DNA of 64,000 bases from Pseudeuparius sepicola (taxonomy: Eukaryota > Arthropoda > Insecta > Coleoptera > Anthribidae). The DNA is taken from assembly GCA_963920635.1 (NCBI GenBank), contig OY987298.1, positions 64,501,949-64,565,948 on the forward strand, in the 5' to 3' direction. The notes beneath the pieces were generated by a model, which was not told the DNA's origin, did not search any database, and saw only the letters and a list, made by a program, of their open reading frames with translations. Position numbers and translations under genes: made by a program. Below are positions 55,315 to 64,000 of this stretch, piece after piece (the first letter of the stretch is position 1; each line of letters begins with the position of its first letter).

Positions 55315-57500
55315 CTCCGACCAAAAATCCATAGATAAGTAATGTGCTATCCTTCCACAATACAATTGTTTGTTATGAAGAATAACAAAAAATCTAACCT
55401 CAATTTCTTATTGATAAACAGCAAATTTCTGTTTAGGTGCCCAAAGGCATGGGCGTATGTATTTTAGGGAGCTAAAAGTCAAAATTAAAATTAAAATAAT
55501 GCAAACCAATAAGGTAGGTATTCTTATATTTAAAAGTTTTTGTCTATAAAATGGTGAATTTTGATTTTTTTTGTTTAGTGATATGTTAATACTAAGAAAT
55601 ACTAAACACAATAATACTGCATGAGGATTTAATAATATATTGATAAAATAAATGTTAACATGATACAAAAGAGTAATAAAACGGCATTTTGAACGTAACC
55701 TCAAAATATTTTGAACTATTATTATTTTCCTGGTAACAATAGTAACAGGTGCAATAGAAGAAAATTAAGTTTGCAACATTTTTATTTTTACAATAATTAT
55801 TGGTGCTTAAATAATATAGTTTTTGTTAAAACACTCCTAACCCTGTTATTTTGCTTCATTTTTTTTTTGTTTCGTGGTATATTCTAATAGTTATAAACTT
55901 ACTTATTAATAATTTTATAGTATCTAAACAATGATCTGCATTATAGTAATGGCCCCCAAATGCATCTAACATTTTTGGGGATAGATTTCTCAAGGTCATT
56001 GAGCATATTAAATTTACGATATTTGACTTAACAGAGGCCAAATTATGTTGTGACATACATATTCTTAAACATTTTTCTGCAGCTTTACAGAGAGTTATAG
56101 AAAAATTTGAAGCATTTGTAAGTCTACCCCAGGTTTTTCTTATTTGAAGCATGGACAATGGTGTATCAGTAATTAATACATTGATACAATGCCTACACAC
56201 TACACATTTTTGCAGCCACTTCACCACAAAACCTGCAATATAAGCTACAACGTCTTCACAATAATGTGTCAAGTGCCAGGCAAAGGAGCCAATAAAATCG
56301 AGTTCTTGGAGCATTTTAAAATATCTTTCAAATTCTGGATCATCTAAAAGATTAGAACATTTATTGCAGGCTTTGCGAGGCTCGAGCAATGCAAAATGGA
56401 TGTACAGTCCATAGCCACGGCATTTGCATATTGACTACCTCGCACCTCGCTATGTATTAGCAATCTTTTAAATATGTGCTCAAATTGTCTTGCTGTTGGA
56501 ATATTTGAACTACCACCTTTGCTACGGATGACACTGAAAAAAATTTCCAGATGATCCTGGGAAAGTTTGTACGAAAGTATAAAGCTTAAATACTGGCTAT
56601 CTTGAACATAGTTGCGGTATAAACCTTTTAAACTTTCTATTGCTACCAAAAACCCTAAAAAACAGTTTTTTTTCTGCTGTTTAAAATAGATCGATTATTT
56701 AATTTTAATCCACGTATATAATTTTCACAAAATGCAAGGTATGAAAATATTTCATTTGAATTTTCGTTAGATAGTGCTCGCCGAAATTTTTGCTTTGCAA
56801 ATAAAGACTGAACATTGAATATGTCGAATAAATTATTAAATGTTTTTGTAAATAAAATGGTGGCATCAACATCTTTAAAATCAGCAAGCTGAAGATCCTC
56901 TTTAAAATACTGAAAAGCATCTGCAACACTATTGCTGAATGTTTGCACAGCTAATTTTACCCGCATCTTCTCTCTAAACCATTCCACATGTCTCATTGAC
57001 AGTTTGGTGCCTGCTCGCAGTCCCTCTTCTTCCTGGATTTTCACCAATCAGCACCTAATGCTACCGCAGCACTTAGATTCGATGGGGCACCATCAAATGT
57101 TAGTGATGTAATAATAACATCAGTTTCGTTTAAAAATTCAAGAAGTTTTAAAATTAAATTGGCTTTTTCTGCCCCAGTAAGACCATCTAAAAAAAGTATC
57201 CTACTGGAATTTTCCAGTGGCCATTAAGTGCAACGATCATGAAAACTAGTGCTTCTTTTGCTTCGGGAATATTGTCTGACTCCACATTGGCCCCCACTTC
57301 TACGTACCCAGTGAACTTTTTTCCTGTCCATTCTATTTGTCTCATTATTGCCATTTCATCCATGACTAGATTTCATAAAGTTTGTTGATTTTTTGCTGTG
57401 TTTTCAGCAACTTTATTCTTAACAGCGTTTAAGGCTTCTTTAGAGAAACCTGGCCCTCCTTCGATGGACTGAAACCATTTGGAAATTGTGCTTGTATGAG
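55315..57500 (-). pseudogene. inverted copy of the P-like transposase 3' half
   Basis: Minus-strand duplicate of 49,649-51,834, including every stop and frameshift of the original, the terminal repeat (complement of CTCCGACCAAAAATCCATAG reversed at 55,315-55,334) and then the F right end at 55,263-55,306. It starts abruptly at 57,500 within the exon encoding LPHTSTISKW, so it has no 5' part and no independent target duplication. Because it carries the same lesions, the duplication came after inactivation. Confidence 0.92.
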
Positions 57501-58895
57501 TTTACGTATAAAAACCCTGATGCATTTTCTGGTAAGATTCTATCATCGAAAAGTTTGTCACCAAATACCAAAATTGCGTACTACGGTTTGTAGGTAAGAG
57601 ATCCAGGCGAAAATCTGCTGCTTCAGATGCAAATGTTGCGTTAATAATAAATTTTTTTGAAAACTACCCGCATGCATCAATAAGAGAAGCCTCAAGAGAC
57701 TTAAATTTAAAATATTCCACTATACAGCGAGTTGAACGCCGAGAAAGTTTCATTTTTCAATTTTTTGTTGCTCTAAATGATGATCCAAATTTATATTCCC
57801 ATATTTTATGGACCGAAAGTCATTTTGTTAGTCACTGCAAACCCAACAGAAAAAATACCCACCACTGGTCGGATGAAAACCCTCATAAAATTTGACCAGT
57901 TCAAAGGCAAGGGCATTTTGGCATAAACGTATGGTGTGGCCTAATAGGTCGCCATTTAATTGGTCCATATTCTTATGAGGGCACCTTAACTGGGCAAAGA
58001 TATTTGGACTTTTTACAAAATAAATTTCCTGAATTATTAGAAGATGTTCCCCTTCAAGTCAGAAGAAATATGGGGTTTCAATTGGACGGTGCCCCATGTC
58101 ATACCGCTCGTCCAGTGCAAAATTATTTAAATATTCATTTTGAAGATAGGTGGATTGGAATAGGAGGCATTTTGGCATTTCCCCCAAGATCTCCAGACTT
58201 GACGCCCCTAGATTTTTTTCTATGGGGAACTCTGAAACAAGAGGTTTATAAAACAAAATCAAACAATATAGACCACCTCAGAGAGAAAATTTTAATAAGA
58301 AATGCTGACGTCATTAAAAAAGTAAAAAAAAAGGAAATCGGGCAACGTTTTAATTTATATTTAGATCATAATGGACGCTACATAGAACAATTTCTAAAAT
58401 GCTTTCAGTTTATAATACCCATATTTTTTTGTATTTTTTTCATTTTAAGCGCAATAATAAACTTGATAGTTATTTAATATGTTTCTTTACTTAGCTTGCT
58501 CTCTAATACTTACTTGATACCTACCAATACCTACTTGATACTTGATCTAACAGAAACAGCCTACTTGAGTGGGGCAGGTAAAAAAATGATGTATCTAGTT
58601 ATAAATTGTAAAAACTCGCTTATAACTTCTGAACGGTTAGGAATAGAAAAATACTTATGAAGGAAAAAATGCATCTAATTTATCCACCTTTTAAAATAAA
58701 AAATAAAAAAAGTATGGTTCTAAAAAAAATAATTTCGGAGCGTCGCGACGCCTAGCGTCGGTGTAGGTTTTTGTCAAATTTATATCCTAACTTCGAGCGA
58801 AGGTTGGCTACTAAAACATACTTTTTACATAACGAATTTTCCTCCAGCCGTTTTCGAGAAAAACGCAGTTCCCATGTTAAATGAATCACCCTGTA
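57501..58895 (+). mobile_element. 3' part of a mariner-type element (family B), 5' end lost
   Basis: Begins mid-transposase at the palindrome junction and ends with ...AATGAATCACCCTG and TA at 58,894-58,895. The last ~470 bp match the right part of the element in the palindrome centre (53,490-53,967). The subterminal block CGTCGCGACGCCTAGCGTCG is shared with it and, in variant form, with the MITE at 29.9-30.45 kb. Confidence 0.85.
57540..58410 (+). pseudogene. DUF4817-type mariner transposase fragment
   Basis: Residues in order: ANVALIINFFENYPHASIRE and STIQRVERRE (helix-turn-helix). Then ILWTESHF, where the first catalytic Asp (normally ..TDE..) is missing; HHWSDENPHK; GINVWCGLIGRHLIGPY; FQLDGAPCHTA with the second Asp; PPRSPDLTPLDFFLWG with the third. 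The tail is decayed (a Lys-rich stretch). A stop after NPHKI near 57,894, a frameshift near 57,590 and the loss of the N-terminus make it inactive. The frame 58,004-58,477 is its longest open part. Confidence 0.87.
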
Positions 58896-60362
58896 CACGA
58901 TTTAGCACTAGTCGCCTCATACGATATTTACAACATAGGTAGGCACAATCATAACATCTTGTACAAACTATACTGCCATTCTAGTGACTGAACTTAAAAG
59001 GTTTTTCCAACTCACAATTATAAACCAATAAAAGGTAGGTATACTTTTTTATTTTCTGAAAAATGTTATACATGGATGCCGGCTCTCCTCCCCGGGGCGC
59101 TTGCCGGGGTCCCTCCCGTGCGTTCTCGCCGATGCGATCGTATCGCGATGTTCGCGGCCGGCCGGGCGCGCGACCGCCCATCAATCATATTGCGCGGCGT
59201 CGCCGTCGGGACCGGCCCGCCAACTATCTGCCATCTCGGGGGGCCTGCGGGGCCTCGTTACGGGCATCCGAATTATGTTCCGCGGTGCGGCCGGCCCGAT
59301 CCGAACGCCGAGATAACAGCACCTTGGCGGCGGCGCGGTCCGGGGGAGATTCCTACGGCCCGGGTTCGGTGTTTCTGGCGATCGGTGCGGGTTTGTTAAA
59401 CCGAAAACAAAACAAGGTCGACGCGTCGACTGCTTTGATGGTGGTTGTGCTTTGAAACTTTGCAAAAACATACAGAGAACACCGATATCTGGGAATCAAT
59501 CAACATATTAGCACCTAGCTAGCACCAAGGATAGAGGATATTATCTTTGGCTATCACTCCCTGAAACACAATCGCTCTCATAACACTTAATTACCAAATA
59601 AGCTTGTCGAATACATTGTCCTCCCTGAGGTTCAAAACAACATCGAGAAAGCCTTACCAACATTCCTGACGTATTCTTCAAATTCAGTACACTCCCTATA
59701 CGCAAATTAGCGTAACATGTCCGCTACGCTAGGAAATTTCACCCGCACAAGGGCCACGAGATAATCTACTCGAAGTTTAAGGGTACAATTCTGGCCAGCC
59801 GAGAAAAAGGATAAGATTCAAATAATATTTTACAAAAATAGATAAAATCTGTATTTATGCGAGCTGTTCTTTAACCTAATTTGGTATATGGGATCACACA
59901 AACACTGCCATAATAAGAGTTTTCTTTCTGTTAATTTCCAAAAGGATTTTATTTGAGATTTTGGTACCTGCCAAATTTATATAAAAATAAATGGTTTTGT
60001 GTTCAGTTTTCCATTCAATTTAAGAGGTTTAAAATGTTGTTAGACGGATAGGTAATGACTACGTTTATCTCGACGCGTTCGTTCCGATTCAGAGAGGTTT
60101 GAATTCACTGGAGCGGACTCAAATAGACGGCGTAAACAGTACAGATTGAAATTCAATCACATTTAAAATTTCAAGTCAAGCCGCTATTTCCAAAGAGAAG
60201 TTGGCCAGAATGTGCACCAACCTTTTGTGGAATAAGTATAATAAGTTAATGCCCCTAGAGAGGGTTGAATACTGATGATGTAAACGTAGAACTATAAAAG
60301 ATTTGACATAACTCAGTCGGATCAATTTCAATTCGATCGAGTTGTCACGAGATAAATGTAGT
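58896..60362. other. gene-free, with a CpG-rich block
   Basis: 59,076-59,440 is strikingly GC- and CpG-rich (GCGGCCGGCCGGGCGCGCGA, GGCGGCGGCGCGGTCCG) in an otherwise AT-rich region. It is open in several frames at once (up to 130 codons), as GC-rich DNA tends to be; no domain is recognised. It may be a promoter-type CpG island or the GC-rich part of an element. The rest holds nothing I can support. Confidence 0.5.
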
Positions 60363-60364
60363 CA

Positions 60365-60406
60365 GTGTCCTCCTCCGATCAAATATGACTGATCGGAGGT
60401 GTCCTC
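60365..60406. mobile_element. 26-bp P-like micro-insertion with perfect 8-bp TSD GTGTCCTC
   Basis: GTGTCCTC at 60,365-60,372 and 60,399-60,406 flanks a 26-bp segment starting CTCCGATCAAATATGAC and ending GATCGGAG. The ends match the P-like terminus CTCCGACC at 7 of 8 positions. Removing the insert and one TSD restores a continuous E-type terminus (GTGTCCTCCAAAAAGTTC). Independent location and host sequence from the scar at 46.4 kb. Confidence 0.8.
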
Positions 60407-60439
60407 CAAAAAGTTCGCAACATAGGGGGGGGGGAATGT

Positions 60440-61155
60440 TTAATGATTTCTGATTTAAATTTGTTATCTAAGTGGTTGAAAGGTAATATAGGTTGAAACT
60501 GAATGTAAATAAAACGAAAGCAATTGGTTTAAGAAGAAACAATAATAATTGTGATTTTATAGAAGTTGTTGATTCTATTGAATACTTAGGTATTGATGTT
60601 GATATGAAATTAAAATTTGACTTGCACCTTGAATATCTGATTTCAAAAATTGCATCAAAAGTTGGTTACTTAAAGCGCATTAGTGCAGATCTGAGTCTTT
60701 ATTAAAAAAAATTATATATAATACCATAATTTTTCCACATTTTTTTATATTGCTCAACAATTTTATATACTGCAGAAGAGCATATTTTTTTATTTATTAC
60801 AAAATAAAGCTATATTATGAGAGTGATTCTAAATTTAAACAAATACACTAAAATAAATTATATATGCTCAACACTGGTTGAATATAAAAAATTTAACAAA
60901 ATTTCTAGTATCTATAAGTATTCATATTTAAATTAAAACATAATTTACTTCCAGTTTGCTTACATAGGTATATGACTTTCAATTTCGAACATCAAGATCT
61001 TTTAGTGATTTTCATATACAAAATTTTAATAAACATATTTGTTATAAATCTGTGTTTCAAAAAGGGTTGATCGAGTATAACAAATTGCCAGATAAATTAA
61101 AAAGTAAAAGATATTTTAAAAAATTTAAAACATTATTAAAAAAGTATTACCTGGG
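60440..61155 (+). pseudogene. LINE reverse-transcriptase fragments
   Basis: 60,493-60,705 reads LNVNKTKAIGL, EYLGIDVDMKLKFDLHLEYL and VGYLKRISADLS, the segment just after the catalytic palm of LINE reverse transcriptases. After about 300 bp of decayed DNA, 61,015-61,150 gives FNKHICYKSVFQKGLIEYNK and LPDKLKS, the C-terminal end. The two fragments are in the same order and strand and represent one internally deleted copy. Inactive. Confidence 0.78.
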
Positions 61156-61527
61156 TATTCAAAATTATTATTTTCTTGAAATCGGCAGTGAAGTGTCTCA
61201 AAATCGTCATTAAAAAAATCGGCACTGAAGTACCCATTATTGTACAATTTTTTCAATAAGTAGGCCTTGGCGAGATGTAAACATCAAACGTCAGACGCGG
61301 AGCCATCGCCCGTCAAAAGTGACCAAATATTCAAAACCCGGCCAATAAAGGCCCATTTAACTTTTCGTACACATTGCAAAATTGTTACCTATAGCAGCGC
61401 AATCTTTCAGTGTAATTATTTTAGTAGGTTTGAATATTAATCTATTTTACATGGAGGCTGCACAACGGGCAGCAGTTTGGATTTTCTGTCAGAAAGTGCC
61501 CTGTCTCGTCATACTTGACCTAGGTAG

Positions 61528-61590
61528 AGCAATCGTCAAAGTTAAGCAACGCTGCGCTAAGTCGATTCATCGATTGGTGATCCCTTATAA
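61528..61590 (+). ncRNA. 5S rRNA-like segment, left arm
   Basis: AGTTAAGCAACGCTGCGC followed 20 bases on by ATTGGTGATCCC matches the order and spacing of the internal promoter region of 5S rRNA (A-box AAGTTAAGCA and C-box GGATGGGTGACC). Only about the middle 60 nt of a 5S gene are represented, so this is not a functional 5S gene; it is comparable to 5S-derived SINE heads. Confidence 0.6.
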
Positions 61591-61920
61591 TTATTTTTTC
61601 GCCTAATAAAAAATTTTTTCCGATTTAAGAAAAAAAATAATATGTACGTACCTCGGCACTGAAGTTCAGAGGCCTCGAAAACTAAATTTCACATGAGTCA
61701 TAAAAGTTGAACTTCAGTGCCTTGGTACATAATAGTTATTTATGTACCAAGGCACTGAAGTTCAACTTTTTATGACTCATGTGGAGTTTAGTTGCTGAGG
61801 CCTCTGGCCGAGGCAAATAAACCACATGAGTCATAAAAAGAACTTCAGTGCCGAGGTACATATTATATTTTTCTTGAAATCGGAAAAAAAAATGATTTAT
61901 TAGGCAAGAAAATAATAATA

Positions 61921-61982
61921 AGGGATCACCCGTCCACGAACCGACTACGCGCGGCGTTGCTTGACCTTACCGATCGCTCTAC
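61921..61982 (-). ncRNA. 5S rRNA-like segment, right arm (better conserved)
   Basis: Read on the minus strand: GATCGGTAAGGTCAAGCAAC, then GCGCGTAGTCGG and TGGACGGGTGATCCC. This is closer to 5S rRNA than the left-arm copy (GGTCAAGCAACG and GGACGGGTGA). It points toward the left-arm copy, so any Pol III transcripts would converge. Presence of promoter boxes is seen; transcription is not established. Confidence 0.65.
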
Positions 61983-62826
61983 CTAGGACAAGTATAATGA
62001 TGTACGGCACCTTCTGACAGAAAAACCAAACTGCTGCTTCTTGTGCAGCCTACACAACAAATCTATTGATTTTCAAATTTACTAAAATATGTATACTGAA
62101 GGATTGCGCTTCTATATAGGAAACAATTTCGCAATGTGTACGAAAAGTTAAATGAGCCTTTATCGGCCGGGTTTTGAATATTTGGTCACTTTTGACGGGC
62201 GATTTCTCGGCGTCTGACGTTTGATGTTTACATCTCGCCAAGGCCTACTTATTGAAAAAATCGTACAATAATGGGCTACATTATTGTACGATTTCTGTGC
62301 TTTTAATGACGATTTTGGGACATTTTAATGCCGATTTCAAGAAAATAACTATTATTTGAATAATTGTTACAATATAATCTCTGTATATATTTAATTGTAT
62401 TTATGTTACTACTACTTACATATGCTAAAAATGACATTTAAAGAAATCGCTTAAAATTTGTTAAAATTTAAAAAAGTTTTAGTTGGAGGAGTTGTTTATT
62501 TTTAACTTTTACATAAGTGTACCGAAATATGGTCGCTATACTAAAAGATTTAATTACCTATTTTAAATTTTTTAATAATAATTTTCTGAAAATTTTAGCA
62601 ACTATTTTATATCACTAGCTTTATCATTGTATTCACTTTTTATTGCTAAATATCGATAAATATGTGTAAATTAAAGTTTTAGATCGGAAAATCGTGATTT
62701 TACTCAGTATGCATTTCGAAGGTCATTATTATGTTGCGCATATTCTTACAATAATAAGGTACCTATGAATCAGAGTCATCCTGGGTTCTTCATATTAAAA
62801 ATTGAGTTTTCATTTATTGGAAAAAT

Positions 62827-63464
62827 ATGCGTTTGGATATGACTTTAGTCAGGCTGCCATGTGTTTAATAATGAAGTTCAAAATAGAAAATTCTTCGGAC
62901 AACAATAGGCATACTGTTGACGTGGACCCAAAGGCTACTATTGTCACGTGAACTTGTATTTTAATATTTAATTTTTACACGTTTCTGAACAGGCTGCCAA
63001 TGATAAGTATGTACCTAAGTTCTTGTCATAAGACTGTTGAAGAAAAGATGGCATACCGTTTGCCCATGTCCAGTTACAACTTTTCATCGAATAAATCGTT
63101 TAAATGATTAAATAACATTCAATTTAAACTGTACTTCATCTCAGCCTTCTGGCTACCCCCAAAAATACTTTCAAAAATTCGGAAAAGTCAACGGAAGCGG
63201 AACAAATAACAGAAATAATTATTCTCAACGGATAATTCGAAATAAAAATACGAAAAATCTAGTAACTTCGTTACAACATAGTTATCATTGGCAGCCTTTT
63301 CAGCAACGTGCAAAATTAATTGTTAAAATACAAGTTCACGTGACAATAATAGCCCTTTGGCCCCACGCCAACGGTACGCCTATGGTTTTCCGATGAATTT
63401 TCTATTTTGAACTTCATTATAAAACACATATGGCAGCCTGACTAAAATTATATCAAAACGCATT
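62827..63464. mobile_element. foldback MITE, ~640 bp
   Basis: ATGCGTTTGGATATGACTTT at the left pairs with the complement ending ATATCAAAACGCAT. The arms continue through TTTAGTCAGGCTGCCAT and AAATACAAGTTCACGTGA(C) to GGCTGCCAATGATAA, about 190 bp each with a loop of ~270 bp. No target duplication was recognised. Confidence 0.8.
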
Positions 63465-63483
63465 ATAGCGCTATTTTCGTTCA

Positions 63484-64000
63484 CGTCCGATTTTTCCCTT
63501 TTGTGTACTCACCGGGGGGCTTCCTTATAGCCTCTTTTATTTAAGAAAGGAAAAATCGGACTTTCGGTGAAACGGTTTGCTCAGGCGCCAGTTTTTTAGA
63601 GCGGTATGCTCCGCTTTATACCCAGGATAGCATTCGTCAGAGAAAAATTAATTCCAGAGGTCAGTGGTGCGTCGAGCGTAGGGTACAAATAAGGAAGATT
63701 TGGCAAATTTTAACACGGTTTATTAACTGTTCGATTAACAATAATAAGTATTTTATAATATTGATTTAACAATGTTAACTTATGTCCACGGCCGGTCCAG
63801 AGAGATCCACGTAAATGTCTGGAAAGAGAAACGTGCAGGTTAAGCCTCTATCGCGGAAATTCTATTTTATTATTGACACGGTTTTGTCTACAGGCGGTAA
63901 GCAAGCTCAGAACTATTCAGGACAACTAATAGAAAATACGGCAAATTTAATAAGACGCGGGAAGAGTCATCCACGCCCAGCCCAAGCGATAATATTCGGC
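63484..64000. other. hairpin and gene-free end of window
   Basis: GTCCGATTTTTCCCTTT (63,485) pairs with AAGGAAAAATCGGAC (to 63,561) around a 40-bp loop. The rest of the window to 64,000 has no frame or repeat that I can support. Confidence 0.55.

Larger units (their letters stand above)
49649..57500. repeat. 7.85-kb inverted duplication, arms 3,535 bp, apparently without indels
   Basis: Every position from 49,649 to 53,183 pairs with 107,149 minus that position on the right (53,966-57,500). All translated segments I compared are identical, and there is no length change. The left arm starts inside the P-like transposase exon; the right arm ends by joining, mid-codon, a mariner transposase at 57,501. 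The arms contain the P-like 3' half, the F right end, and a tandem duplication. Confidence 0.95.
61168..62347. mobile_element. foldback element with 5S-like segments, 1.2 kb
   Basis: CTTGAAATCGGC at 61,168 and its complement GCCGATTTCAAG ending at about 62,341 delimit inverted arms of about 550 bp and roughly 80-85% identity. Both arms contain CAAAATCGTCATTAAAA, TTATTGTAC, TAGGCCTTGGCGAGATGTAA and a 5S rRNA-like stretch. The centre (61,650-61,865) is a nest of smaller hairpins built from GGCACTGAAGTTC and ATGAGTCATAAAA. No coding capacity. Confidence 0.82.
60363..62700. mobile_element. second copy of element E, broken up by later insertions
   Basis: CAGTGTCCTC at 60,363 plus CTCCAAAAAGTTCGCAACAT after the micro-insertion is the E left terminus. 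E-like interior reappears at 62,455-62,690 (AAAAAGTTTTAGTTGGAGGA, TTTTATATCACTAGCTTTAT). In between lie a LINE fragment and a 1.2-kb foldback. No right terminus of E was found, so the copy is truncated or its end lies in unrecognisable sequence. Confidence 0.7.

Noticed and set aside
59063..59455. 130- and 107-codon open frames in the CpG-rich block
   Set aside because: All frames on both strands are long there because stop codons are rare in GC-rich DNA; no frame shows protein-like features.

Overview
This window reads as AT-rich insect nuclear DNA, and it is almost entirely transposable-element territory. The reasons are the families present: a THAP/P-like transposase split by GT-AG introns, a FLYWCH-MULE transposase, several mariner-type transposases of the insect DUF4817-related kind, jockey/CR1-like LINE tails, and many short elements bounded by TA and CAGGGTG. 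I see no convincing host gene, tRNA, CRISPR array or bacterial-type operon. The species cannot be named; a hemipteran-like insect is a guess from general composition.

Layout. 1-8.7 kb holds AT-rich DNA, a 104-108 bp satellite, two foldback MITEs and other dispersed repeats. 8,717-12,462 is a MULE with a 9-bp target duplication. Its transposase gene is frameshifted and interrupted by a 1.2-kb foldback element, and a second MITE lies behind the gene. 12,495-14,912 is a foldback element with another TA-element sitting exactly at its centre of symmetry. 15,007-27,743 is a 12.7-kb element with 5.7-6.5 kb inverted arms, AG...CT ends and a 6-bp target duplication (AATGGC). Those end features are Maverick/Polinton-like, but none of the usual Polinton genes is visible. 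It carries a small two-ORF transcription unit at both ends and one ORF in the 0.6-kb loop.

27.7-44 kb holds scattered decayed elements: a foldback MITE, a hAT-type MITE with 8-bp target duplication, a mariner copy, LINE fragments, and a Tc1-like element that split another transposase pseudogene. 44.6-57.5 kb contains a foldback element (F) broken by a complete 6.1-kb P-like element with an 8-bp target duplication and matching terminal repeats. The 3' half of that P-like element and its flank are repeated as an indel-free 3,535-bp inverted duplication, whose exact centre holds a TA-inserted transposon. 57.5-64 kb contains half of a mariner copy, a CpG-rich block, a second broken Tc1-like element, a foldback element carrying two 5S rRNA-like segments, and another foldback.

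The observations I rate highest are: (1) the giant Polinton-like foldback; (2) three 15-27 bp micro-insertions bounded by P-like ends and 8-bp duplications, which look like P-type excision scars; (3) two independent palindromes whose exact central TA is occupied by a CAGGGTG-ended transposon; (4) the 5S-like segments in both arms of a foldback; (5) a start/stop-overlapping gene pair in the Polinton-like termini. Almost every coding segment is broken by stops, frameshifts or insertions. The intact-looking exceptions are the small ORFs of the Polinton-like element.
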